A DNA stretch of 64,000 nucleotides from Chitinophagaceae bacterium (GTDB lineage Bacteria; Bacteroidota; Bacteroidia; Chitinophagales; Chitinophagaceae), in the NCBI GenBank assembly GCA_023957755.1, contig JAMLGT010000003.1:186001-250000 (forward strand), in the 5' to 3' direction. The first letter of the stretch is position 1. The number at the start of each line of letters is the position of its first letter. The notes under the pieces were generated by a model that searched no databases, was not told the origin of the DNA, and worked only from the letters and a program-made list of their open reading frames with translations. Positions 18,677 to 26,534 of the stretch are shown piece by piece. A program made the position numbers and the translations under genes.

Positions 18677-18732
18677 TGCTGACCTGTCATCTCTACGACC
18701 GTAGAGACGAGTTCGAGTCTCGTCCGGTCCGC
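18677..18732 (+). other. tRNA-Asp-like 3' fragment with hairpin (first of 15)
   Basis: After the ORF stop comes TGCTGACCTGTCA, differing by one base from the 5' half of the tRNA-Asp anticodon arm. Then there is a perfect hairpin TCTCTAC-GACC-GTAGAGA (18690-18707), then the T-arm and acceptor 3' strand identical to tRNA-Asp. An alternative fold gives a tRNA minihelix: GACCG (18697-18701) pairs with CGGTC (18725-18729) next to a 6-bp T-stem GACGAG/CTCGTC. The fragment recurs every 360 bp to about 23772. It cannot be a working tRNA, since the 5' half is missing. Confidence 0.8.
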
Positions 18733-18766
18733 AAGAGAGCCTCACGGAAGTGGGGTTTTTTCGTTT

Positions 18767-19036
18767 ATGGGATATTATGTGTACATACTTCGGAGTGAAG
18801 TTGATGGCACCTATTACAAAGGCTCCACAGAAGCTCCTGTGAGCAGATTACAAGATCATAATTCGGGCAGAAGTACTTACACATCCGGCAAAAGGCCGTG
18901 GGTGATGGTGTACTTAGAGGAGATGCCTGACAAGCGTGCAATGCTTATTCGGGAGAAGAAACTCAAACGGGGTAATAAGGAATACTTTGAGAAGTTGATT
19001 AGCGGAGAAAAGAATATAGTATCACAGTTTTTCTGA
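18767..19036 (+). CDS. GIY-YIG nuclease, array copy 2
   Basis: Identical protein to copy 1. Upstream it has the repeated tRNA 3' fragment and terminator rather than a whole tRNA. Confidence 0.9.
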   Translation: MGYYVYILRSEVDGTYYKGSTEAPVSRLQDHNSGRSTYTSGKRPWVMVYLEEMPDKRAMLIREKKLKRGNKEYFEKLISGEKNIVSQFF

Positions 19037-19126
19037 TGCTGACCTGTCATCTCTACGACCGTAGAGACGAGTTCGAGTCTCGTCCGGTCCGCAAGAGAGC
19101 CTCACGGAAGTGGGGTTTTTTCGTTT

Positions 19127-19396
19127 ATGGGATATTATGTGTACATACTTCGGAGTGAAGTTGATGGCACCTATTACAAAGGCTCCACAGAAGCTCCTGT
19201 GAGCAGATTACAAGATCATAATTCGGGCAGAAGTACTTACACATCCGGCAAAAGGCCGTGGGTGATGGTGTACTTAGAGGAGATGCCTGACAAGCGTGCA
19301 ATGCTTATTCGGGAGAAGAAACTCAAACGGGGTAATAAGGAATACTTTGAGAAGTTGATTAGCGGAGAAAAGAATATAGTATCACAGTTTTTCTGA
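19127..19396 (+). CDS. GIY-YIG nuclease, array copy 3
   Basis: Identical protein and surroundings to copy 2. Confidence 0.9.
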   Translation: MGYYVYILRSEVDGTYYKGSTEAPVSRLQDHNSGRSTYTSGKRPWVMVYLEEMPDKRAMLIREKKLKRGNKEYFEKLISGEKNIVSQFF

Positions 19397-19486
19397 TGCT
19401 GACCTGTCATCTCTACGACCGTAGAGACGAGTTCGAGTCTCGTCCGGTCCGCAAGAGAGCCTCACGGAAGTGGGGTTTTTTCGTTT

Positions 19487-19756
19487 ATGGGATATTATGT
19501 GTACATACTTCGGAGTGAAGTTGATGGCACCTATTACAAAGGCTCCACAGAAGCTCCTGTGAGCAGATTACAAGATCATAATTCGGGCAGAAGTACTTAC
19601 ACATCCGGCAAAAGGCCGTGGGTGATGGTGTACTTAGAGGAGATGCCTGACAAGCGTGCAATGCTTATTCGGGAGAAGAAACTCAAACGGGGTAATAAGG
19701 AATACTTTGAGAAGTTGATTAGCGGAGAAAAGAATATAGTATCACAGTTTTTCTGA
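19487..19756 (+). CDS. GIY-YIG nuclease, array copy 4
   Basis: Identical protein and surroundings to copy 2. Confidence 0.9.
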   Translation: MGYYVYILRSEVDGTYYKGSTEAPVSRLQDHNSGRSTYTSGKRPWVMVYLEEMPDKRAMLIREKKLKRGNKEYFEKLISGEKNIVSQFF

Positions 19757-19846
19757 TGCTGACCTGTCATCTCTACGACCGTAGAGACGAGTTCGAGTCT
19801 CGTCCGGTCCGCAAGAGAGCCTCACGGAAGTGGGGTTTTTTCGTTT

Positions 19847-20116
19847 ATGGGATATTATGTGTACATACTTCGGAGTGAAGTTGATGGCACCTATTACAAA
19901 GGCTCCACAGAAGCTCCTGTGAGCAGATTACAAGATCATAATTCGGGCAGAAGTACTTACACATCCGGCAAAAGGCCGTGGGTGATGGTGTACTTAGAGG
20001 AGATGCCTGACAAGCGTGCAATGCTTATTCGGGAGAAGAAACTCAAACGGGGTAATAAGGAATACTTTGAGAAGTTGATTAGCGGAGAAAAGAATATAGT
20101 ATCACAGTTTTTCTGA
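19847..20116 (+). CDS. GIY-YIG nuclease, array copy 5
   Basis: Identical protein and surroundings to copy 2. Confidence 0.9.
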   Translation: MGYYVYILRSEVDGTYYKGSTEAPVSRLQDHNSGRSTYTSGKRPWVMVYLEEMPDKRAMLIREKKLKRGNKEYFEKLISGEKNIVSQFF

Positions 20117-20206
20117 TGCTGACCTGTCATCTCTACGACCGTAGAGACGAGTTCGAGTCTCGTCCGGTCCGCAAGAGAGCCTCACGGAAGTGGGGTTTTT
20201 TCGTTT

Positions 20207-20476
20207 ATGGGATATTATGTGTACATACTTCGGAGTGAAGTTGATGGCACCTATTACAAAGGCTCCACAGAAGCTCCTGTGAGCAGATTACAAGATCATA
20301 ATTCGGGCAGAAGTACTTACACATCCGGCAAAAGGCCGTGGGTGATGGTGTACTTAGAGGAGATGCCTGACAAGCGTGCAATGCTTATTCGGGAGAAGAA
20401 ACTCAAACGGGGTAATAAGGAATACTTTGAGAAGTTGATTAGCGGAGAAAAGAATATAGTATCACAGTTTTTCTGA
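20207..20476 (+). CDS. GIY-YIG nuclease, array copy 6
   Basis: Identical protein and surroundings to copy 2. Confidence 0.9.
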   Translation: MGYYVYILRSEVDGTYYKGSTEAPVSRLQDHNSGRSTYTSGKRPWVMVYLEEMPDKRAMLIREKKLKRGNKEYFEKLISGEKNIVSQFF

Positions 20477-20566
20477 TGCTGACCTGTCATCTCTACGACC
20501 GTAGAGACGAGTTCGAGTCTCGTCCGGTCCGCAAGAGAGCCTCACGGAAGTGGGGTTTTTTCGTTT

Positions 20567-20836
20567 ATGGGATATTATGTGTACATACTTCGGAGTGAAG
20601 TTGATGGCACCTATTACAAAGGCTCCACAGAAGCTCCTGTGAGCAGATTACAAGATCATAATTCGGGCAGAAGTACTTACACATCCGGCAAAAGGCCGTG
20701 GGTGATGGTGTACTTAGAGGAGATGCCTGACAAGCGTGCAATGCTTATTCGGGAGAAGAAACTCAAACGGGGTAATAAGGAATACTTTGAGAAGTTGATT
20801 AGCGGAGAAAAGAATATAGTATCACAGTTTTTCTGA
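20567..20836 (+). CDS. GIY-YIG nuclease, array copy 7
   Basis: Identical protein and surroundings to copy 2. Confidence 0.9.
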   Translation: MGYYVYILRSEVDGTYYKGSTEAPVSRLQDHNSGRSTYTSGKRPWVMVYLEEMPDKRAMLIREKKLKRGNKEYFEKLISGEKNIVSQFF

Positions 20837-20926
20837 TGCTGACCTGTCATCTCTACGACCGTAGAGACGAGTTCGAGTCTCGTCCGGTCCGCAAGAGAGC
20901 CTCACGGAAGTGGGGTTTTTTCGTTT

Positions 20927-21196
20927 ATGGGATATTATGTGTACATACTTCGGAGTGAAGTTGATGGCACCTATTACAAAGGCTCCACAGAAGCTCCTGT
21001 GAGCAGATTACAAGATCATAATTCGGGCAGAAGTACTTACACATCCGGCAAAAGGCCGTGGGTGATGGTGTACTTAGAGGAGATGCCTGACAAGCGTGCA
21101 ATGCTTATTCGGGAGAAGAAACTCAAACGGGGTAATAAGGAATACTTTGAGAAGTTGATTAGCGGAGAAAAGAATATAGTATCACAGTTTTTCTGA
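20927..21196 (+). CDS. GIY-YIG nuclease, array copy 8
   Basis: Identical protein and surroundings to copy 2. Confidence 0.9.
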   Translation: MGYYVYILRSEVDGTYYKGSTEAPVSRLQDHNSGRSTYTSGKRPWVMVYLEEMPDKRAMLIREKKLKRGNKEYFEKLISGEKNIVSQFF

Positions 21197-21286
21197 TGCT
21201 GACCTGTCATCTCTACGACCGTAGAGACGAGTTCGAGTCTCGTCCGGTCCGCAAGAGAGCCTCACGGAAGTGGGGTTTTTTCGTTT

Positions 21287-21556
21287 ATGGGATATTATGT
21301 GTACATACTTCGGAGTGAAGTTGATGGCACCTATTACAAAGGCTCCACAGAAGCTCCTGTGAGCAGATTACAAGATCATAATTCGGGCAGAAGTACTTAC
21401 ACATCCGGCAAAAGGCCGTGGGTGATGGTGTACTTAGAGGAGATGCCTGACAAGCGTGCAATGCTTATTCGGGAGAAGAAACTCAAACGGGGTAATAAGG
21501 AATACTTTGAGAAGTTGATTAGCGGAGAAAAGAATATAGTATCACAGTTTTTCTGA
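21287..21556 (+). CDS. GIY-YIG nuclease, array copy 9
   Basis: Identical protein and surroundings to copy 2. Confidence 0.9.
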   Translation: MGYYVYILRSEVDGTYYKGSTEAPVSRLQDHNSGRSTYTSGKRPWVMVYLEEMPDKRAMLIREKKLKRGNKEYFEKLISGEKNIVSQFF

Positions 21557-21646
21557 TGCTGACCTGTCATCTCTACGACCGTAGAGACGAGTTCGAGTCT
21601 CGTCCGGTCCGCAAGAGAGCCTCACGGAAGTGGGGTTTTTTCGTTT

Positions 21647-21916
21647 ATGGGATATTATGTGTACATACTTCGGAGTGAAGTTGATGGCACCTATTACAAA
21701 GGCTCCACAGAAGCTCCTGTGAGCAGATTACAAGATCATAATTCGGGCAGAAGTACTTACACATCCGGCAAAAGGCCGTGGGTGATGGTGTACTTAGAGG
21801 AGATGCCTGACAAGCGTGCAATGCTTATTCGGGAGAAGAAACTCAAACGGGGTAATAAGGAATACTTTGAGAAGTTGATTAGCGGAGAAAAGAATATAGT
21901 ATCACAGTTTTTCTGA
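21647..21916 (+). CDS. GIY-YIG nuclease, array copy 10
   Basis: Identical protein and surroundings to copy 2. Confidence 0.9.
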   Translation: MGYYVYILRSEVDGTYYKGSTEAPVSRLQDHNSGRSTYTSGKRPWVMVYLEEMPDKRAMLIREKKLKRGNKEYFEKLISGEKNIVSQFF

Positions 21917-22006
21917 TGCTGACCTGTCATCTCTACGACCGTAGAGACGAGTTCGAGTCTCGTCCGGTCCGCAAGAGAGCCTCACGGAAGTGGGGTTTTT
22001 TCGTTT

Positions 22007-22276
22007 ATGGGATATTATGTGTACATACTTCGGAGTGAAGTTGATGGCACCTATTACAAAGGCTCCACAGAAGCTCCTGTGAGCAGATTACAAGATCATA
22101 ATTCGGGCAGAAGTACTTACACATCCGGCAAAAGGCCGTGGGTGATGGTGTACTTAGAGGAGATGCCTGACAAGCGTGCAATGCTTATTCGGGAGAAGAA
22201 ACTCAAACGGGGTAATAAGGAATACTTTGAGAAGTTGATTAGCGGAGAAAAGAATATAGTATCACAGTTTTTCTGA
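22007..22276 (+). CDS. GIY-YIG nuclease, array copy 11
   Basis: Identical protein and surroundings to copy 2. Confidence 0.9.
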   Translation: MGYYVYILRSEVDGTYYKGSTEAPVSRLQDHNSGRSTYTSGKRPWVMVYLEEMPDKRAMLIREKKLKRGNKEYFEKLISGEKNIVSQFF

Positions 22277-22366
22277 TGCTGACCTGTCATCTCTACGACC
22301 GTAGAGACGAGTTCGAGTCTCGTCCGGTCCGCAAGAGAGCCTCACGGAAGTGGGGTTTTTTCGTTT

Positions 22367-22636
22367 ATGGGATATTATGTGTACATACTTCGGAGTGAAG
22401 TTGATGGCACCTATTACAAAGGCTCCACAGAAGCTCCTGTGAGCAGATTACAAGATCATAATTCGGGCAGAAGTACTTACACATCCGGCAAAAGGCCGTG
22501 GGTGATGGTGTACTTAGAGGAGATGCCTGACAAGCGTGCAATGCTTATTCGGGAGAAGAAACTCAAACGGGGTAATAAGGAATACTTTGAGAAGTTGATT
22601 AGCGGAGAAAAGAATATAGTATCACAGTTTTTCTGA
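22367..22636 (+). CDS. GIY-YIG nuclease, array copy 12
   Basis: Identical protein and surroundings to copy 2. Confidence 0.9.
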   Translation: MGYYVYILRSEVDGTYYKGSTEAPVSRLQDHNSGRSTYTSGKRPWVMVYLEEMPDKRAMLIREKKLKRGNKEYFEKLISGEKNIVSQFF

Positions 22637-22726
22637 TGCTGACCTGTCATCTCTACGACCGTAGAGACGAGTTCGAGTCTCGTCCGGTCCGCAAGAGAGC
22701 CTCACGGAAGTGGGGTTTTTTCGTTT

Positions 22727-22996
22727 ATGGGATATTATGTGTACATACTTCGGAGTGAAGTTGATGGCACCTATTACAAAGGCTCCACAGAAGCTCCTGT
22801 GAGCAGATTACAAGATCATAATTCGGGCAGAAGTACTTACACATCCGGCAAAAGGCCGTGGGTGATGGTGTACTTAGAGGAGATGCCTGACAAGCGTGCA
22901 ATGCTTATTCGGGAGAAGAAACTCAAACGGGGTAATAAGGAATACTTTGAGAAGTTGATTAGCGGAGAAAAGAATATAGTATCACAGTTTTTCTGA
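22727..22996 (+). CDS. GIY-YIG nuclease, array copy 13
   Basis: Identical protein and surroundings to copy 2. Confidence 0.9.
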   Translation: MGYYVYILRSEVDGTYYKGSTEAPVSRLQDHNSGRSTYTSGKRPWVMVYLEEMPDKRAMLIREKKLKRGNKEYFEKLISGEKNIVSQFF

Positions 22997-23086
22997 TGCT
23001 GACCTGTCATCTCTACGACCGTAGAGACGAGTTCGAGTCTCGTCCGGTCCGCAAGAGAGCCTCACGGAAGTGGGGTTTTTTCGTTT

Positions 23087-23356
23087 ATGGGATATTATGT
23101 GTACATACTTCGGAGTGAAGTTGATGGCACCTATTACAAAGGCTCCACAGAAGCTCCTGTGAGCAGATTACAAGATCATAATTCGGGCAGAAGTACTTAC
23201 ACATCCGGCAAAAGGCCGTGGGTGATGGTGTACTTAGAGGAGATGCCTGACAAGCGTGCAATGCTTATTCGGGAGAAGAAACTCAAACGGGGTAATAAGG
23301 AATACTTTGAGAAGTTGATTAGCGGAGAAAAGAATATAGTATCACAGTTTTTCTGA
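23087..23356 (+). CDS. GIY-YIG nuclease, array copy 14
   Basis: Identical protein to copy 1. The spacer after it carries the first base changes of the array (23362 A to G, 23415 G to A). Confidence 0.9.
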   Translation: MGYYVYILRSEVDGTYYKGSTEAPVSRLQDHNSGRSTYTSGKRPWVMVYLEEMPDKRAMLIREKKLKRGNKEYFEKLISGEKNIVSQFF

Positions 23357-23446
23357 TGCTGGCCTGTCATCTCTACGACCGTAGAGACGAGTTCGAGTCT
23401 CGTCCGGTCCGCAAAAGAGCCTCACGGAAGTGGGGTTTTTTCGTTT

Positions 23447-23716
23447 ATGGGATATTATGTGTACATACTTCGGAGTGAAGTTGATGGCACCTATTACAAA
23501 GGCTCCACAGAAGCTCCTGTGAGCAGATTACAAGATCATAATTCGGGCAGAAGTACTTACACATCCGGCAAAAGGCCGTGGGTAATGGTGTACTTAGAGG
23601 AGATGCCTGACAAGCGTGCAATGCTTATTCGGGAGAAGAAACTCAAACGGGGTAATAAGGAATACTTTGAGAAGTTGATTAGCGGAGAAAAGAATATAGT
23701 ATCACAGTTTTTCTGA
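23447..23716 (+). CDS. GIY-YIG nuclease, array copy 15
   Basis: Identical protein to copy 1, with one silent change (GTG to GTA, Val46, at 23584). It is the last complete copy. Confidence 0.9.
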   Translation: MGYYVYILRSEVDGTYYKGSTEAPVSRLQDHNSGRSTYTSGKRPWVMVYLEEMPDKRAMLIREKKLKRGNKEYFEKLISGEKNIVSQFF

Positions 23717-23806
23717 TGCTGACCTGTCATCTCTACGACCGTAGAGACGAGTTCGAGTCTCGTCCGGTCCGCAAAAGAGCCTCACGGAAGTGGGGCTTTT
23801 TCGTTT

Positions 23807-24010
23807 ATGGGATATTATGTGTACATACTTCGGAGTGAAGTTGATGGCACCTATTACAAAGGCTCCACAGAAGCTCCTGTGAGCAGATTACAAGATCATA
23901 ATGCAGGCAGAAGTTACTACATAGTTTTGGGAGCTAATTATTATAGTTTGCGAGGTGTGGTACCCGGAGAACTATTTTTTCAGCACCTGCAGAGCCTTGA
24001 GCACAGTTGA
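23807..24010 (+). pseudogene. Truncated GIY-YIG gene, array copy 16
   Basis: The first 32 residues match the other copies. Two base changes (23903, 23905) turn Ser33 into Ala, and similarity ends near 23914. The frame then runs through unrelated sequence for a 67-aa product lacking the PWVMVYLEE and REKKLK parts, and its end overlaps the 3' end of the opposite S41 protease gene by 39 bp. The catalytic Glu is lost, so this is a broken end unit. It may be the oldest unit, or the remnant of the other border of the original insertion. Confidence 0.85.
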
Positions 24011-25567
24011 GTCTGAATAATTTTTTATTTCGAAGTAACCCTGGGTGCCCCAGATAAGCCTTGCTGTCAGCATCTTTATCTGTGAGGCTGCCTGAACCTT
24101 TTGGTTTGTATTTGCCAGGTTTAGGGTAATGGAATCTTTTTCCAGAAATTGTTTGAAGTGGTGTAGTTCCGGTTCAGATGTCGAATACTCCTTTTCAAAC
24201 TGGAAGGCATTATTATATTTTCGGAATTCGTTTTTGTAATTAAGGAAATTGTAATAAACAAATCTGTCAATCTTACCGTCAATTCGTGCTCTCATAATAG
24301 GTCTTTCAAAAGATTTGTTATCCACACCCACAAACACATCCGGTGTGATTCCGCCTCCTCCATACAATACCTTTCCTGTCTTGGAAAGAAACTGAGGTTC
24401 ACCCTTGTGGTTAATAGAGTCTGCTGAATTCATTTCTCCTCTTTCGAATCTGGTTATCATATCGTGATAGTAAGCCCATGTACCTTCTGTGTAAGGTCGT
24501 TGGATACTTCGTCCTACCGGCGTAAAGTATCGTGCTACAGTAAGTCTCAGGCCTGAACCGTCGCTCAGCTCGTATTGTTCCTGTACCAACCCTTTACCAA
24601 ATGATCGTCTGCCAACGATTTCAGCGCGTCCCCAATCCTGAAGAGCCCCGGCAAGTACTTCACTTGCAGAGGCAGTGCCCTCATTGATAAGCACCACCAG
24701 TTTTCCCTTTTCGAAGATTCCCTCCTTATTGCTTTTGTAATCCTTTCTTCCTGTGTGGGCGCCTATGGTATAGGTTATGAGTTTGTCTCCATCCAGAAAT
24801 TCATCGGCTATGTAGATAGCTTCATTGAGTATACCTCCGCCATTATCACGCAAATCAAGTATTAGTGATTTCATTCCCTGCCTTTGCAGTGTATCCATAG
24901 CAGTCATAAACTCCTTGTATGTTCGTTCTGAGAATCTGCTTATCCGAATAAAGGCAGTAGTATCGTTCAGCATGTATGCGGCATCTATACTTACGATGGG
25001 TACAGGGCCTCTGGTTATTTCTTTTACCAGAAGCTGACCGTCGCGCAATATGGTAGCTGTTACCTTAGTACCGTTTTTTCCGCGCATCAGATTTTTGAGA
25101 GTAGCCTCTGTGGTATGGTTTCCAGCCACCAGGCTGTCTCCAACTTTAATAAATTCGTCACCTGTCTGAAGACCTGCTTTGTCGCTTGGGCCTCCCTTAA
25201 TCACGCGTAAGGTGTGCGTAGTGTCGTTTATAATACTGAATTCAATGCCTATTCCGAAAAATACTCCTTCCAGGTCTTCATTAATTTCCTGTAGCCTTTC
25301 GTATGGGATATATACAGAGTGCGGGTCCAGTCCTTCTAAAATATTTTCTATAGCTACATTTCCCAGGGAGTCGATATTCACTGAATCTACATACTTTCTC
25401 TGGATCAGATCTATAACCTCCTGAACCGGCTTTTGACTATCGATAAAAAAGAGGCTCTTGTTGTTGGGCATGTTGCCTCTGATCCTGTAACCTATAAACA
25501 TACCTGCTACCACACAAAGACTAAGGATTAAAGGAAGCCATACCTGCAACTTTTTTTTGCTGGCCAT
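23972..25567 (-). CDS. S41 family C-terminal processing peptidase
   Basis: A 531-aa periplasmic serine protease of the CtpA/Prc family. The start at MASKKKLQVW puts a single membrane anchor at about 10-27; the longer frame to 25636 would overlap the divergent kinase start. A PDZ domain lies at about 95-185 (FFGIGIEF, GGPSDKAGLQTGDEFIKV). The protease domain has LILDLRDNGGG, the Ser motif INEGTASASEVLAGAL (about 295-310), and FGKGLVQEQYELSDGSGLRL with the Lys of the Ser-Lys dyad near 325. These enzymes trim or remove envelope proteins. The GIY-YIG array ends at its 3' end without interrupting it. Confidence 0.93.
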   Translation of the reverse strand: MASKKKLQVWLPLILSLCVVAGMFIGYRIRGNMPNNKSLFFIDSQKPVQEVIDLIQRKYVDSVNIDSLGNVAIENILEGLDPHSVYIPYERLQEINEDLEGVFFGIGIEFSIINDTTHTLRVIKGGPSDKAGLQTGDEFIKVGDSLVAGNHTTEATLKNLMRGKNGTKVTATILRDGQLLVKEITRGPVPIVSIDAAYMLNDTTAFIRISRFSERTYKEFMTAMDTLQRQGMKSLILDLRDNGGGILNEAIYIADEFLDGDKLITYTIGAHTGRKDYKSNKEGIFEKGKLVVLINEGTASASEVLAGALQDWGRAEIVGRRSFGKGLVQEQYELSDGSGLRLTVARYFTPVGRSIQRPYTEGTWAYYHDMITRFERGEMNSADSINHKGEPQFLSKTGKVLYGGGGITPDVFVGVDNKSFERPIMRARIDGKIDRFVYYNFLNYKNEFRKYNNAFQFEKEYSTSEPELHHFKQFLEKDSITLNLANTNQKVQAASQIKMLTARLIWGTQGYFEIKNYSDSTVLKALQVLKK

Positions 25568-25629
25568 AGAAGGTTTTCTATTTTTAATTAAAAGGAGCGG
25601 CAAATTTCCATAATAAACACGACAAAACG

Positions 25630-26475
25630 ATGGCAAATATTAAATTGATAGCAGACAGCGGATCTACCAAAACTGAATGGTGTCTGATGGGAGAAAAGAA
25701 ACCCCACTATTATTTTACACAGGGGTTAAGTCCTTATTTTCTGAATAAGTCAGCAATTAGAGACGTGCTCGCTGCAGAACTGTTCCCAAAGTTGAAGAAG
25801 ATAAAAGTAGATGAACTGTACTTTTATGGTACAGGATGCAAGAGCACTGAGAATAAGCGGATGATGAAATCTGTTTTCAAATCCTTTTTCCCGGCGGCAT
25901 CTGTATTGGTGGAGGATGATGTAACTGGGGCAGCACGGGGCCTTTGCGGAAAAACCAAAGGAATCGCGGCAATATTGGGTACGGGCTCCAGTAGTTGTTT
26001 TTTCAATGGCAAACGCATTACCAGGAATAGTCCGGGGATAGGTTATGTGTTAGGTGATGAGGGGAGTGGGGCGGTGTTAGGAAAAATGGTTATTCAACAT
26101 TTTCTCTACGGTCTGATGGATGAGGAACTTGAGGGACGCTTCAACAGAAAGTATGGCCTGGACAGGGCTTCTATTTTAGAGGCGGTTTACAGAAAAGAAA
26201 AACCCAATCGTTTTTTGGCATCTTTTACCGTCTTCCTCGCTGAGAACAGAGGGCATTATATGGTAGAGAATATAATTGCGGATGGATTAAATGCTTTTTT
26301 CTACACCCACCTTATTCGCTTCAGGGAAAGCAGTTTATACCCTGTTAACTTTACAGGTGGGGTATCTTATATCTTCAGGGATGTGATTGAAGCGTTATGC
26401 TCGGATTATGGTTTTGTAGTGGGGAATATCTATAAAACTCCGATGGAAGGACTAGTCAAGTATCACAGAGGATAG
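25630..26475 (+). CDS. BadF/BadG-type ATPase, probable amino-sugar kinase
   Basis: A 281-aa ASKHA-fold protein of the BadF/BadG/BcrA/BcrD family. The phosphate-1 loop is IADSGSTKTEWCLM (7-20), phosphate-2 is AAILGTGSSSCFFNG (about 115-130), and GYVLGDEGSGAVLG follows. The family includes N-acetylglucosamine kinases and MurK, the MurNAc/GlcNAc kinase of Clostridium. murQ lies 2.6 kb downstream on the same strand, so a role in peptidoglycan amino-sugar recycling is a fair inference. The 2-hydroxyacyl-CoA dehydratase activator subfamily is unlikely, as no Cys cluster is seen. Confidence 0.85.
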   Translation: MANIKLIADSGSTKTEWCLMGEKKPHYYFTQGLSPYFLNKSAIRDVLAAELFPKLKKIKVDELYFYGTGCKSTENKRMMKSVFKSFFPAASVLVEDDVTGAARGLCGKTKGIAAILGTGSSSCFFNGKRITRNSPGIGYVLGDEGSGAVLGKMVIQHFLYGLMDEELEGRFNRKYGLDRASILEAVYRKEKPNRFLASFTVFLAENRGHYMVENIIADGLNAFFYTHLIRFRESSLYPVNFTGGVSYIFRDVIEALCSDYGFVVGNIYKTPMEGLVKYHRG

Positions 26476-26534
26476 TTGACACTACTGATAATCAATTCAG
26501 GTAAGTAGAACCCTGTATAGTGAATCAGAAAAGA

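Larger units (their letters stand above)
18348..23914 (+). repeat. Tandem array of 360-bp tRNA-Asp-3'/GIY-YIG units (15 full, 1 partial)
   Basis: From the tRNA-Asp T-arm onward the sequence repeats with an exact 360-bp period. Each unit has, in order: tRNA-Asp 3' end (T-arm, acceptor 3' strand), the tRNA terminator hairpin, an 89-codon GIY-YIG ORF, and a 30-nt segment with an anticodon-arm remnant and hairpin. Fifteen units are complete; a sixteenth breaks off near 23914. Units appear identical from the tRNA to about 23361. All base changes I found lie beyond: 23362 A to G, 23415 G to A, 23584 G to A (silent), 23775 G to A, 23796 T to C, then two in the broken unit. The unit is not a CRISPR repeat or a known insertion sequence. 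Confidence 0.97.

Noticed and set aside
18677-23772. Fifteen further tRNA-Asp genes
   Set aside because: Each lacks the acceptor 5' strand and D-arm; only an altered anticodon-arm half and the T-arm/acceptor 3' strand are there.
18348-23914. CRISPR-like array
   Set aside because: The 360-bp units are whole repeats with a gene inside and no variable spacers; no cas genes are present.
18348-23914. Integron cassette array or group I intron with homing ORF
   Set aside because: No integrase, no variable cassettes, and the tRNA-Asp is intact rather than split by an intron core.
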